DNA of 64,000 nucleotides from Desulfobacterales bacterium (GTDB lineage: Bacteria; Desulfobacterota; Desulfobacteria; Desulfobacterales; JAAELO01): the NCBI GenBank assembly GCA_024226555.1, contig JAAELO010000399.1:123079-187078 (forward strand), in the 5' to 3' direction. Positions 46,801 through 56,089 of this stretch are shown here, piece by piece; the stretch's first letter is position 1, and the number at the start of each line of letters is the position of its first letter. A model generated the notes under the pieces. The model saw only the letters and a program-made list of their open reading frames with translations. It was not told the origin of the DNA and did not search any database. The translations under genes and the position numbers were made by a program.

Positions 46801-48885
46801 ATGACTACTAATCTCGACAAACTTAGAAACATTGGAATAAGCGCACACATTGACTCAGGTAAAACCACTCTTACAGAAAGAATACTATTCTATACAGATA
46901 AAATTCATGCAATTCATGATGTTAAAGGAAAAGATGGTGTTGGCGCTGTAATGGATTCTATGGAACTTGAGAAAGAACGTGGGATTACAATCGCTTCAGC
47001 TGCTACTTATTGTACATGGGATAAACATGACATCAATATTATTGATACTCCCGGACACGTTGACTTCACCATTGAAGTTGAGAGATCATTACGTGTTCTT
47101 GATGGAGCAGTTCTTGTTTTATGTTCAGTTGGTGGTGTTCAGTCACAGTCAATAACTGTTGACCAGCAGATGAAAAGATACAAGGTTCCTTGTATCGCTT
47201 TTGTAAATAAATGTGACAGAAGTGGTGCTCATCCACTTAGAGTTTCAGAACAGCTTGAAGATAAATTAGGTCACAACCCTGTAGTTATGCAACTTCCAAT
47301 AGGTCTTGAAGAAAAGTTTGAAGGTGTTGTAGATCTTATCAAAATGAAAGCTTATTATTTTGATGGTGAGAATGGTGAAATTATCAGAGAAGGTGATGTT
47401 CCTGCTGATATTCTTGAAGAAGCAGGAAATCTGAGAGAGGAACTTGTTGATAAAGTATCTCTTTTCTCAGATGAATTGACAGAAGCTATTCTTGAAGAAT
47501 CTGAAATTACTGAAGATATGATTAACGAAGCTGTTAAAACTGGAACAATTGAAAGGCAGATCACACCGGTTTTCATGGGTTCTGCATATAAAAACAAAGG
47601 TGTTCAGCCTCTTTTGGATGCTGTTATTAAATATCTTCCAAATCCAACTGAAGTTGAAAACGAAGCTCTTGATCAGGATAATAATGAAGCACCTGTTGTT
47701 TTAACAAATGGGAACGATGATAAACTAGTTGCATTAGCTTTTAAGCTTGAAGATGGAAACTATGGGCAGCTAACCTACATTAGGGTTTATCAGGGGTCAC
47801 TAAAAAAAGGTGATACTGTTAAAAATATGAGAGATGGTCGAAAGATTAAAGTAGGTCGACTTGCCAGAATGCATTCCGCTGATATGGAAGATATTGATGA
47901 GATTCCAGCTGGATCAATTGGAGCCCTTTTTGGAGTAGATTGTGCATCAGGTGATACATTTTCACACCCTGATATGAATCTTACAATGACATCTATATTT
48001 GTTCCAGATGCTGTTATCTCGCTTTCAATTAATCCTATTGATAATAAATCTCAAATCAACATGTCAAAAGCTCTGGGCAGATTTACAAGGGAAGATCCAA
48101 CTTTCAGAACTTATGTTGATGAAGAAACTAATGAAACAATTATTGCTGGTATGGGTGAACTTCATCTTGAAGTATATGTTGAAAGAATGCTCAGAGAGTA
48201 TAGTGCTGAAGTTGAAGTAGGTAAACCAAGAGTTGCATACAGAGAAACTATTACCCGAATGGCAGAGTTTGATTATACTCATAAAAAACAGACTGGTGGT
48301 GCTGGTCAGTTTGGTAAAATCGTCGGTTTTATGGAACCAGATGAAAGCATTGAGTTTGAATTTACCAATAATATTGTTGGTGGTAAAATTCCAACAAACT
48401 ACATACCAGCCTGTGAAAAAGGTTTTGCAAGTTGTATGGCTAAAGGACCAAAACTCGAATTCCCTGTTACAGGTATCAAAGTGACTATCAATGACGGTTC
48501 ATATCATGCAGTGGATTCATCTGATAAAGCTTTTATGGCTGCTGCAAGAGGTGCTTTCAAGCAGGCATATGAAAAAGCAAAACCAGTTATTCATGAACCA
48601 ATTATGAAGGTTGTAATTGAGACACCAAATGAATTCCAGGGACCTTGTATGGGATTGATTAACCAGCGACGTGGTATTATTCAGGGATCTCAGGATGAAG
48701 GCGTTATGTCTGTTATTGAATCTCAGGTTCCACTATCTGAAATGTTTGGTTTTTCAACTGTATTAAGATCTTCAACCCAGGGTAAAGCTCAGTTTACAAT
48801 GGAGTTTGATCTTTATAAAGTTGTACCAAAGAGTGTTTCTGAAGATATCATAAAAGAAGCTGCTGAAAAGAAAGCTAAGAAATAA
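46801..48885 (+). CDS. fusA: Elongation factor G, spdEFG1-like
   Basis: 694 residues: G1 [19 protein letters not shown]2 region [18 protein letters not shown]3 DTPGHVDF, G4 NKCDRSGA, G5 GSAYKNKG, then domains II-V ending in [40 protein letters not shown] between G1 and G2 is the form I know from Borrelia EF-G1 and related spd (spirochaete, planctomycete, delta) factors. It drives tRNA/mRNA translocation on the ribosome with GTP. AAGGA precedes the ATG. It is a single gene with its own consensus promoter and a strong terminator, not in a str operon. Confidence 0.95.
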   Translation: MTTNLDKLRNIGISAHIDSGKTTLTERILFYTDKIHAIHDVKGKDGVGAVMDSMELEKERGITIASAATYCTWDKHDINIIDTPGHVDFTIEVERSLRVLDGAVLVLCSVGGVQSQSITVDQQMKRYKVPCIAFVNKCDRSGAHPLRVSEQLEDKLGHNPVVMQLPIGLEEKFEGVVDLIKMKAYYFDGENGEIIREGDVPADILEEAGNLREELVDKVSLFSDELTEAILEESEITEDMINEAVKTGTIERQITPVFMGSAYKNKGVQPLLDAVIKYLPNPTEVENEALDQDNNEAPVVLTNGNDDKLVALAFKLEDGNYGQLTYIRVYQGSLKKGDTVKNMRDGRKIKVGRLARMHSADMEDIDEIPAGSIGALFGVDCASGDTFSHPDMNLTMTSIFVPDAVISLSINPIDNKSQINMSKALGRFTREDPTFRTYVDEETNETIIAGMGELHLEVYVERMLREYSAEVEVGKPRVAYRETITRMAEFDYTHKKQTGGAGQFGKIVGFMEPDESIEFEFTNNIVGGKIPTNYIPACEKGFASCMAKGPKLEFPVTGIKVTINDGSYHAVDSSDKAFMAAARGAFKQAYEKAKPVIHEPIMKVVIETPNEFQGPCMGLINQRRGIIQGSQDEGVMSVIESQVPLSEMFGFSTVLRSSTQGKAQFTMEFDLYKVVPKSVSEDIIKEAAEKKAKK

Positions 48886-48920
48886 ATCAGGATAAATAAT
48901 TCCTGTAGAATATACTTTAA

Positions 48921-48955
48921 AGGCTCTAAAAATAAAATTTTAGAGCCTTTTTTTT
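48921..48955. terminator. Terminator after fusA
   Basis: AGGCTCTAAAA and TTTTAGAGCCT arms around a short A/T loop (48921-48948), followed by eight T. It also lies just past the stop of the convergent minus-strand gene, so it probably serves both. Confidence 0.85.
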
Positions 48956-48963
48956 ATTCTGTA

Positions 48964-51123
48964 TTAGAAGTTCCCTTTAAATACTAAATCCACAAAATCA
49001 TTAATTGCCTTATATATCCGATCAACATCATTGCCTACTAGTACGCCATGTCTGTTAAAATTAAACAAAAAATACTCCTTAAACTCAGACCCTAATAGAT
49101 CAAAAAGTTTCTTTGTTCCATCCACACTGACAACTGTATCATTTCTTCCCTGTGCAATAAGAACCGGAACAGTAATCTCTTTTAGTTTTGGTTTTAATTG
49201 ATCCATTAACTTTTCAAGTTCATGGACTCCGGAGATAGGGTTCTTATGGTAATTTATATGTGGATTTTCAGGTTCATTATCAACAAACTCAACTTTTGCA
49301 ATATCAATATGAACCTTCTTTAAAAAAGAGTTCCAGATATCAACAGCCGGTACAAATTTTGATGAGAAATCTTTCAACTCCATTGGTGGTGCTATAGCAA
49401 ATACTCCCTTAAGATCATCAACCCTTGCAGCAAGATCGAGAACAAGTCCCGCTCCTGTGGAAAATCCTCCGGCAATGACATTTTTACAAAGATTTCGAAT
49501 AATTGTGTATCCCTCATCGACGCAATCTACCCAGTTCTGGTAATTTGTTCCTGATAAATCCTTTGGAGATGTTCCATGCCCTTTCAATCTTGGAACATAG
49601 ACATAATAACCCTTTTCACCAAGATATTCTGCCAACTGTTTAACCTCTAAAGGGCTTGCAAGATACCCATGAACAAGAACAATCCCAAACTCCTTTGAAG
49701 TTCCCTCAATGAGATATGGTTCTCCCCTATCCATGGGTTTTGATAGCTTTTTATCATAAAAGTTTTTATAGTCATTTTCATATTTTATTATCGTACTTTT
49801 CAAAATATGAGATCTTAATCTTTCCTGTGTCAGATCCTTTGATTCATTGGCCAGAATATCTATGTGTGAAAGCAGGTTTGAAAGAGGTTCGATTTCATTT
49901 GCCAGAACTGAAATCGTATTTTCCTTTCTAATTGTGTGAAAATCCTCAATATCAATATTCTTTTTGAAATAGATCCCACCACTTTCCTGTATCATTCCGG
50001 TTTCAAGAGCAAGTTCAATAAAATTATTAAATATTTCGTGTTTGTCGTCTGTAAGTAAATTAATCTGGTTTTGCTCTAAGCTTTCATGGAGATGGTATTT
50101 ATCTTTTTTAATGTTCAGAGTTGATGCAAAATAAGATTTAGCTTTAAAATCATCAAGATCAATTTTTCCCTCTGGGTATCTTGTTAAAATTGCAGATAAG
50201 AGATGGTCGTGGTTAACTGTAACTTTTTTATAAATTGCTGTCATATAACGTTGCATCAAATCATATGAGCACTGCCTTAAAGTTTTATTTGAAGGTATTT
50301 TGTCATCAAAATTAATTTCTATATCAGATTCTATATCGGACTGAATAACAGGATCTTTCAGATACTCTTTAATATCGATCGGTTCATCAAACCTAATGTC
50401 GATATCAGCTCCCGAAAGGAGCATTGTTCCTTCTGTCATCAATTCATCTTCAGCTCTTTCAGGAACGCCATCTGTAAATCTGTCCACAAGTTTACTAATG
50501 GCATTTTCTCTGACTCTAACGGGGTAATACGTAACATTGACAGGAACAATATATGTTTTTCTGTTTATAACTGGTTCAACACTATTTATTCCATAAAGAT
50601 CCATTAACCGTTTTGCTTCTTCAGGCCATGTGGATATAGTTTTTCTAATTCTTTCCCTGTAAAATTCAGACCTTAGTGCTAATGTTGCGGCTCCTGTGTG
50701 TGGTCTGTGTTTTCCTTCATCAGAAGATATCATAAACTGACCATCTTCAAATATCTTCTTGTTTTTAACCATTCTTCCTTCAGGAAAGATAATCCAGTTA
50801 GCTTCACCAGTTAAAAGGCTTTTTACAATAAGAAGGTCTCTATCCGGATCACGGGTTGAAACAGCACCTACACTTTCTAAAAAATTACCAAAACCTCCCT
50901 GAAAAAGGCTATGATCAGCAAGTGACCAAACAGGAACTTTATCGGTCAAAAAGTAGATATGACATGGCAAAAACATTGTCTCAATTCTTGTAAAATGATT
51001 AATTACAAAAATTATAGATCCTTCAGGAATATTGTCCTCACCATGTACTTTGAATTTTGTTTTAAATGCATCGTATAGGCCTTTAAGGGTGTAACCGGTA
51101 GTGAGATATGCAAACTTGTTCAT
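48964..51123 (-). CDS. PlsC-type acyltransferase fused to alpha/beta hydrolase
   Basis: 719 residues, two enzymes in one chain. The N-terminal part has the acyltransferase motifs: NHFTRIE at 42-48 (H-x4-E instead of the usual H-x4-D) and FPEGR at 113-117. A middle region of about 250 residues is of unknown fold. The C-terminal part is an alpha/beta hydrolase: VLVHGYLAS near 485, nucleophile motif GFSTG near 555, then GRNDTVVSVDG (Asp) and RHGVLVG (His). It probably remodels phospholipids or neutral lipids at the inner membrane by transfer and release of acyl groups. GGAGG ribosome binding site. It is a single gene. The Asp-to-Glu change may alter or weaken acyl transfer. Confidence 0.85.
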   Translation of the reverse strand: MNKFAYLTTGYTLKGLYDAFKTKFKVHGEDNIPEGSIIFVINHFTRIETMFLPCHIYFLTDKVPVWSLADHSLFQGGFGNFLESVGAVSTRDPDRDLLIVKSLLTGEANWIIFPEGRMVKNKKIFEDGQFMISSDEGKHRPHTGAATLALRSEFYRERIRKTISTWPEEAKRLMDLYGINSVEPVINRKTYIVPVNVTYYPVRVRENAISKLVDRFTDGVPERAEDELMTEGTMLLSGADIDIRFDEPIDIKEYLKDPVIQSDIESDIEINFDDKIPSNKTLRQCSYDLMQRYMTAIYKKVTVNHDHLLSAILTRYPEGKIDLDDFKAKSYFASTLNIKKDKYHLHESLEQNQINLLTDDKHEIFNNFIELALETGMIQESGGIYFKKNIDIEDFHTIRKENTISVLANEIEPLSNLLSHIDILANESKDLTQERLRSHILKSTIIKYENDYKNFYDKKLSKPMDRGEPYLIEGTSKEFGIVLVHGYLASPLEVKQLAEYLGEKGYYVYVPRLKGHGTSPKDLSGTNYQNWVDCVDEGYTIIRNLCKNVIAGGFSTGAGLVLDLAARVDDLKGVFAIAPPMELKDFSSKFVPAVDIWNSFLKKVHIDIAKVEFVDNEPENPHINYHKNPISGVHELEKLMDQLKPKLKEITVPVLIAQGRNDTVVSVDGTKKLFDLLGSEFKEYFLFNFNRHGVLVGNDVDRIYKAINDFVDLVFKGNF

Positions 51124-51237
51124 TAACCCTCCAATTGAAATGAATTTAATAAGAAGATAAGCGTATTACAATTATAACAGGAAAAAAAAATATTATAATA
51201 TAAAAAAGCATATTTATTGAATATATTGAGGGAACTC

Positions 51238-51342
51238 TTATAACTGCTTTTTGATCGAACTACTGTGGTTTTCGTTATTCAGTTAATAATGCTGTGAATG
51301 CTTCGCATTACACTGAGTTCATCAAAAAAAAAACTGTTATAA
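51238..51342. repeat. Long imperfect inverted repeat (MITE-like element)
   Basis: The left arm starts TTATAACTGCTTTTTGATC and continues GAACTACTGTG; the right arm, read on the other strand, starts TTATAACAG, then a T run, GATGAACTCAGTGTAATG. The arms are about 30 bases with indels. The centre carries a smaller hairpin, GTGAATGC-TTC-GCATTACAC, with one bulged A. The whole can fold as one long hairpin in DNA or RNA. Confidence 0.5.
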
Positions 51343-51440
51343 AACCGGCCCGTTATTTTTTTTTCAACAGAGATTTTATAAAACTAAAAGCTTTTGTAAA
51401 CTTTGATTTTCAAACAAAATTATAGTTATTAGAGGTTCCC

Positions 51441-51469
51441 TTGACATAATTATTAATAACTTATATCTG
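51441..51469 (+). promoter_or_regulatory. Promoter candidate of the ferredoxin-mnmA-mtaB-ubiX operon
   Basis: TTGACA at 51441-51446 is a perfect -35 element; the -10 is weaker, TATATC at 51462 (15-base spacer) or TATCTG at 51464 (17-base spacer). It leaves a leader of roughly 55 bases before the TTG start. Confidence 0.5.
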
Positions 51470-51530
51470 TTAATGTTCTTTTAGATTATTTATTATATAT
51501 TTAGAATTAATAAAGATAGAGGTGAATTAA

Positions 51531-51968
51531 TTGTATTCAAAAATACTATTTTTAAGATTTCCAAAAACTGAAGTTAGAAAGCCCGTTGTTTGTGAACTTG
51601 CCAGGGATTTCAACTTAACTTTTACTATATTACATGCAACAGTTTTTCCAAGACGTGAAGGAATGATGGTTCTTGATCTTTCAGGAAATGAAAAAGATTT
51701 TAAAAAGGGTGTTAAATACCTTAAAGATCAAGGTGTTAAGGTAAAAGATGCTGCCCAGGAGATATCAAGAGATGAAAAGCATTGCACTCAGTGTGGTGCA
51801 TGTACTGCTATCTGTCCAACAGGAGCATTATCCGTTGATAGAAATGATATGAGCATACCATTTGATATTGAAAAATGCAGTGTATGCCAGCTTTGTATTC
51901 CAACATGCCCTACAAGAGCAATGAAAGCATCTTCTGTTTTTGCTGAGAGTTTTTTTAATGACAAGTAA
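51531..51968 (+). CDS. NIL-domain ferredoxin
   Basis: 145 residues from a TTG start with GAGGTG upstream. Residues 1-75 are an NIL domain (the ligand-binding domain of methionine ABC ATPases): LFLRFPKTEVRKPVVCELA and FTILHATVFPRREGMMVL. The C-terminal half has two 4Fe-4S motifs: CTQCGACTAICP and CSVCQLCIPTCP. Such fusions occur in anaerobes and have been linked to sulfur-amino-acid metabolism. It precedes and overlaps mnmA, a tRNA thiolation enzyme, so a role in delivering sulfur or electrons for thiolation or methylthiolation is plausible. Confidence 0.85.
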   Translation: MYSKILFLRFPKTEVRKPVVCELARDFNLTFTILHATVFPRREGMMVLDLSGNEKDFKKGVKYLKDQGVKVKDAAQEISRDEKHCTQCGACTAICPTGALSVDRNDMSIPFDIEKCSVCQLCIPTCPTRAMKASSVFAESFFNDK

Positions 51969-52983
51969 GGTCATAGTTGCATTAAGTGGTGGGATTGATT
52001 CACTTGCGACAGCACTATATATGAAAGATGAAGGGTATGCTGTATCTGGTCTTCATTTTCTAACAGGTTATGAAACTCACAGAAGAGAAAATATAATAGA
52101 AACAGCTGACCAGATTGGAATTGATGTAGATTTTATAGATATAAAAAAAACATTTGAAGATAAGGTTATAAGCTATTTTACAGAATCCTTTGCTAAAGGT
52201 CTGACACCAAATCCTTGCCTCTATTGTAATCCGGAAATTAAATTCGGCTTGATTTTAGATGAAGCTTTGAAAATGGGCGCAGATTTTTTAGCCACAGGTC
52301 ATTATGCCCGTATTGAAAAAAAAGATGAGAGATATCATCTCTTAAAAGGGACTGACACATTCAAAGATCAGTCATATTTTCTATCTTTCATTAAGCAGGA
52401 AACTCTTTCTAAAATTAAGTTCCCATTAGGTAGTTTGACGAAGGAATTGATTAAAGATGACATGGGGAAAAGAGGATTTAAAGCTGTAACAGAAGGTGAA
52501 AGTCAGGACGTCTGTTTTATAAATGAGAAAGATTATAAGACATTTTTTGAAAACAGAGGCCTGATTAAAGGCAGTAGTGGAAATATTGTTAATATTTCCG
52601 GAGAAAAAATCGGAGAGCATGGAGGTTTTCACAACTTCACAATAGGTCAGAGAAAAGGTTTAAACTGCCCTGCTAAAGAGCCTTATTATGTTACAAAGAT
52701 TGATCCTGAAAGAAATGAGATAACAGTTGGATTCAAAGATAAAGCGTTCAAAAATGAGTGTACGCTTAAAAATGTACATTGGATCAATAAACCAGATTCA
52801 CTTGAAGGAATTAAAGTAGCTTTAAGATATAAGCACAAAGAAGCAGAATCTAAACTAATTGAATTAAAAGATGCCAGGATGAAAATAATATTTAAAGAAC
52901 CTCAATTTTCAGTTACTCCTGGCCAGGGAGCGGTGTTTTACAAAGATGATGAAGTTCTTGGTGCAGGATGGATAATTAAATAG
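51958..52983 (+). CDS. mnmA: tRNA-specific 2-thiouridylase
   Basis: VIVALSGGIDSLATALYMKD is the ATP-pyrophosphatase PP-loop. NPCLYCNPEIKFG holds the first catalytic Cys, ATGHYARIEKKDE and KDQSYFLSFIKQETL are MnmA landmarks, and SQDVCFINEKDYK the second Cys. FTIGQRKGLN leads into the C-terminal beta-barrel domain. The ATG at 51958 is chosen, overlapping the ferredoxin gene by eleven bases. About 341 residues. It makes s2U34 in tRNAs for Lys, Glu and Gln; MtaB, another tRNA sulfur enzyme, is next. Confidence 0.9.
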   Translation: MTSKVIVALSGGIDSLATALYMKDEGYAVSGLHFLTGYETHRRENIIETADQIGIDVDFIDIKKTFEDKVISYFTESFAKGLTPNPCLYCNPEIKFGLILDEALKMGADFLATGHYARIEKKDERYHLLKGTDTFKDQSYFLSFIKQETLSKIKFPLGSLTKELIKDDMGKRGFKAVTEGESQDVCFINEKDYKTFFENRGLIKGSSGNIVNISGEKIGEHGGFHNFTIGQRKGLNCPAKEPYYVTKIDPERNEITVGFKDKAFKNECTLKNVHWINKPDSLEGIKVALRYKHKEAESKLIELKDARMKIIFKEPQFSVTPGQGAVFYKDDEVLGAGWIIK

Positions 52984-54273
52984 ATGCCGAATTTTATAAT
53001 AAAAACCTTAGGATGCAAGGTTAATCAGTTTGAGTCAGAGGGTATTTCAAATTACCTTATTCAAAATGGATGGAATCTATCTGAAACAAAACCAGATGTA
53101 TGCATTATTAATACCTGCACAGTAACAGGAAATGCCACAAATCAATCAAAATCACTTATTAATAAGATTATTAAAAATCATAAAGCTTCACGGGTAATTG
53201 TAACAGGTTGTTATGCCCAGGCAGAATCTGATGAGATAAAAGAAATTTCAGGTGTTACAGATGTCATAGGGCATTTTGATAAACAACAGATACCAGACCT
53301 TATTCTAAAATCTATTGAACATACAGATATAACAAATGATACCGAAAATAAATTTTTTAAAGAGATGCCTGCAGCATCCTATGGAAGCAGAACAAGACCA
53401 TTTCTGAAAATTCAGGATGGTTGTGATTCTTTCTGCACATATTGTATTGTCCCCTATGCTAGGGGTAGAAGCAGAAGTATGTCCTTCAATAAAGTCATAA
53501 AGACCATCAAAGATTATAAACAAAACGGATATCTTGAAACTGTAATATCAGGTATTCATGTTGGAAAATATGGATATGACCTTGAAAGCAAAACAAATCT
53601 AACAGATCTTTTGGAAACTATTACAGATAAAAGATTGATAGATAGAGTAAGATTAGGTTCCATAGAACCAACAGAGATTGATAACAGACTTTTAGAAATC
53701 GTTAAAAACTCAGATATTGTTTGTAAACATATTCACATACCACTTCAAAGTGGTGATAGTGGAATTCTAAAGCAGATGGGAAGACCCTACGATAGAGAGT
53801 TTTATAAAGATCTGATTTTAAAAATAAAAGATCTGATTCCCGATATATCTATAGGTACAGATATTATGGTCGGCTTTCCAGGAGAGAGTGAAAGTGAATA
53901 TCAAAATAGTTACGACCTGATAAATGAGCTTCCAATCTCATATATTCATGTATTCCCTTTCTCAAAAAGGAAAGGAACAAAAGCATATGATCTTGAAGAC
54001 AATCTATCAAAGAATGAATTAAAACTTAGATGTGATAAACTAAGGTCGTTAGGACAAGATAAGAAAACAGATTTTATAAAAAATTTTTCAAAAAGATCCA
54101 TGGATGTGCTGATTGAAAGAAAAAGGAACTCCAAAACAGGTCTTTTAAAAGGAATAACTTCTAATTACATCAATATTCATTTTGATGGTGATGATAAATA
54201 CAGAAATTCTATCCAAAGACTAAATCTGGCATATAATGAGAAAAAGATGGTTATGGAAGGGGTGTTGGTATAG
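52984..54273 (+). CDS. mtaB: tRNA t6A37 methylthiotransferase
   Basis: 429 residues. The N-terminal MTTase domain has three cluster Cys in LGCKVNQFESEGI, INTCTVTGNAT and VTGCYAQAE. The radical SAM domain has QDGCDSFCTYCIVPYARGRS (CxxxCxxC). VGFPGESESEY and HVFPFSKRKGTKA follow, then a C-terminal TRAM-like domain. The LGCKVNQ start and lack of MiaB-type motifs place it with MtaB (ms2t6A37) rather than MiaB. It starts one base after the mnmA stop; both thiolate tRNA and the ferredoxin may supply electrons. Confidence 0.9.
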   Translation: MPNFIIKTLGCKVNQFESEGISNYLIQNGWNLSETKPDVCIINTCTVTGNATNQSKSLINKIIKNHKASRVIVTGCYAQAESDEIKEISGVTDVIGHFDKQQIPDLILKSIEHTDITNDTENKFFKEMPAASYGSRTRPFLKIQDGCDSFCTYCIVPYARGRSRSMSFNKVIKTIKDYKQNGYLETVISGIHVGKYGYDLESKTNLTDLLETITDKRLIDRVRLGSIEPTEIDNRLLEIVKNSDIVCKHIHIPLQSGDSGILKQMGRPYDREFYKDLILKIKDLIPDISIGTDIMVGFPGESESEYQNSYDLINELPISYIHVFPFSKRKGTKAYDLEDNLSKNELKLRCDKLRSLGQDKKTDFIKNFSKRSMDVLIERKRNSKTGLLKGITSNYINIHFDGDDKYRNSIQRLNLAYNEKKMVMEGVLV

Positions 54274-54872
54274 TGGAGATAAAAAAAAGGTTCATTTTGT
54301 CAATTTCAGGAGCATCTGGCACGATCTATGGATTAAGTCTGCTCACTGAACTGTCAAAACACCCTTTTGACCTTTATCTGATCATCTCAAAATCTGCTGA
54401 ATCAATAATATTGCATGAGAATAAAATAGAAGTTTCTACAGAAAATATTGAAAAGCTGATTAAAGATAAACATAAGGATTTCAATCTACATATATGTGAA
54501 TCAGATGATTTTTACAATCCACCAGCAAGCGGATCATTCAGGCATGACGGGATGATAGTTGCACCATGCTCCATGAAAACCCTTGCAGAAATTGCAAACG
54601 GATTAGCTCAAAACCTGATATCAAGATCAGCAGACGTTACACTTAAAGAAAGAAAGCCTCTAATTCTTTTGACCAGGGAAACTCCACTAAATCTTGTACA
54701 CATAAAAAATATGGAAAAAGCTCATCTTGCAGGAGCTACAATAATGCCTCCTGTTCCATCCTTTTACAATAATCCAAAAACAATAGATGATATTGTAAAA
54801 CACACAACTGGTAGAGTCTTTGACCAGTTAGAAATAGAACACTGTTTATTTGATGAATGGGGCATTTCTTAA
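54273..54872 (+). CDS. ubiX: Flavin prenyltransferase
   Basis: 199 residues. ILSISGASGTIYGLSLLTEL is the N-terminal FMN/phosphate loop, APCSMKTLAEIANGLAQNLI and RPLILLTRETPLN-type segments (here KPLILLTRETPLNLVH) bind FMN and dimethylallyl phosphate, and GATIMPPVPSFYNNP closes the site. It attaches a prenyl group to FMN to make the cofactor of UbiD-type decarboxylases. No ubiD gene is in the window. GTG start overlaps the mtaB stop by one base, with AAGGGG upstream. Confidence 0.92.
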   Translation: MEIKKRFILSISGASGTIYGLSLLTELSKHPFDLYLIISKSAESIILHENKIEVSTENIEKLIKDKHKDFNLHICESDDFYNPPASGSFRHDGMIVAPCSMKTLAEIANGLAQNLISRSADVTLKERKPLILLTRETPLNLVHIKNMEKAHLAGATIMPPVPSFYNNPKTIDDIVKHTTGRVFDQLEIEHCLFDEWGIS

Positions 54873-55205
54873 AGAGCTTTGTACTTAATCGAGTGTCTTT
54901 TTATATTGACCACTCCAAACAGATCTAAAAATTTTAGTTGAAAAAATATTTATAGGGTGAGTTAAGGTCCTTTCAACGCAAAAATATCGGGGTTTAATAA
55001 AAAAAATATTTAAAATTTAATGTTCGTCTTTTCGAGAAGATGAAGTTGTGTCATAAATCATTTTCTCTATTTTAGAATGAAAATATTATTATTAGGTCAT
55101 TATTAATCGCTCAAACGGTCGTCATTCCAGAACCTGATTAAAGCTTGTTCTTAATCAGGTATCAGGAATCCAGGGGTTTTTACTAAAATTAAAAAGGTAA
55201 TTAAG
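54873..55205. other. 333-base gap containing a palindromic repeat
   Basis: No convincing coding frame. It contains the inverted repeat at 55116-55178 near its right end. The rest is AT-rich with no strong terminator recognised after ubiX. Confidence 0.4.
55116..55178. repeat. Palindromic intergenic repeat (CATTCC...GGAATC type)
   Basis: ACCTGATTAA (55132-55141) and TTAATCAGGT (55151-55160) form a perfect 10-bp stem around a 9-base loop, flanked by CATTCCAG on the left and GGAATCCAG on the right. Such GTCATTCC...GGAATCCAG units are a recurrent dispersed repeat type in proteobacterial genomes; only one copy is seen here. Confidence 0.6.
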
Positions 55206-55577
55206 ATGCCACACTGCATCTTAGAATATACAGATAATATAAAAGATAAACCCTCCTGGAATCAAGTTTTTAAAGAACTTCACAAAATATTAGTGGATAC
55301 AGGTGAATGGATAGAATCTGATATAAAAAGCAGGGCTATTAAACATAGTGAATTCTATATAGGTGATGGAAACCCTAACCAGGCATTTGTTACTCTAAAT
55401 CTTCAAATATTAAACGGTAGAAGTGATGAATTGAAAGAATCTGTTTCTAAAGATGCTTTGGAAATACTATGTAATCATTTTAAATCAACTATTAAATCAC
55501 TTCAAACAAGTATAACAGTTCAAATTAGCGATATTCACACCCCAAGTTATAGCAGGAAAATGAGTTATTCTTCATAA
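55206..55577 (+). CDS. 5-carboxymethyl-2-hydroxymuconate isomerase-family protein
   Basis: 123 residues beginning MPHCILEYTDNI: the second-position Pro (the catalytic N-terminal Pro after Met removal) and the PHxxxEY start are the CHMI (HpcD) signature within the tautomerase superfamily. The C-terminal VQISDIHTPSYSRKMS also fits. In homoprotocatechuate breakdown CHMI moves a double bond, but no other hpc genes are here, so the substrate is unknown. AAAAAGG precedes the ATG. Expected to act as a cytosolic trimer. Confidence 0.85.
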   Translation: MPHCILEYTDNIKDKPSWNQVFKELHKILVDTGEWIESDIKSRAIKHSEFYIGDGNPNQAFVTLNLQILNGRSDELKESVSKDALEILCNHFKSTIKSLQTSITVQISDIHTPSYSRKMSYSS

Positions 55578-55647
55578 AACTAATATTTTATATGATTAAA
55601 AAATACAAAATCATCTAAAACACAATCAAATCTTCCCTGTTTATTCT

Positions 55648-55797
55648 TTAAGCATGAAGATGCGTTGGTAAGACGTTACCTAAGCTTACGATAGAGGGTT
55701 CTCCTTGAGTTTCCTCTTTCTCAATATTATAATTTACACCGCAACTAACAAAAAAAGTGATGGATGTGATAAGAATAATTATTTTTAAATATTTCAT
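55648..55797 (-). CDS. Small lipoprotein, 49 residues
   Basis: The minus-strand frame begins MKYLKIIILITSITFFVSCG: a basic n-region, a hydrophobic core, and a lipobox V-S-C-G with Cys19 as the acylation site. GAAAGG lies seven bases before the ATG. The mature 31 residues (GVNYNIEKEETQGEPSIVSL and onward) have no recognised domain. The 3' end of the frame runs into a repeat-like segment (55659-55681), so the original C-terminus may have been replaced. It resembles the entericidin-size class of small lipoproteins only in size. Confidence 0.6.
   Translation of the reverse strand: MKYLKIIILITSITFFVSCGVNYNIEKEETQGEPSIVSLGNVLPTHLHA
55659..55681. repeat. Short dispersed repeat, copy 1
   Basis: TGCGTTGGTAAGACGTTACC here and TGCGTTGATAAGAAGTTAAC at 61708 agree at 17 of 20 positions. 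In this copy the sequence lies in the 3' end of the small lipoprotein frame and includes a small GGTAA/TTACC hairpin. Confidence 0.4.
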
Positions 55798-56089
55798 TTC
55801 AAAACCTTTCAGATTACATTAAAAAAGATTTCATTCTTAGTACATCTTGTTTAAATTATCAATAATAAAAATGTTACAAATTTTATTATAATTGCAATTA
55901 TGATTATTTAAAAATATTATTTTAGTAGGGTGAGCTTCGTACACATTAATATCTATATAGTTTTGTTTAGGATGTAGTTATGAAGGTACAGTTGATAGAC
56001 TGTTAACAAACCCTATAGAGCTAAAACAGTATCAAAACACTCTTATTTTCGATGATGAAGAAAAATTTTAGATTCCTATAAATTAAATT

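Larger units (their letters stand above)
51124..51530. other. 407-base gap with palindromic element and promoter
   Basis: Divergent intergenic region between the acyltransferase/hydrolase gene (minus) and the ferredoxin operon (plus). It holds the long imperfect inverted repeat at 51238-51342 and a promoter candidate at 51441-51469. No coding frame is convincing. Confidence 0.5.

Noticed and set aside
55918..56072. Short plus-strand frame ending LIFDDEEKF upstream of the solute-binding gene
   Set aside because: About 35 codons, no start with a ribosome binding site, no recognisable similarity; could be chance.
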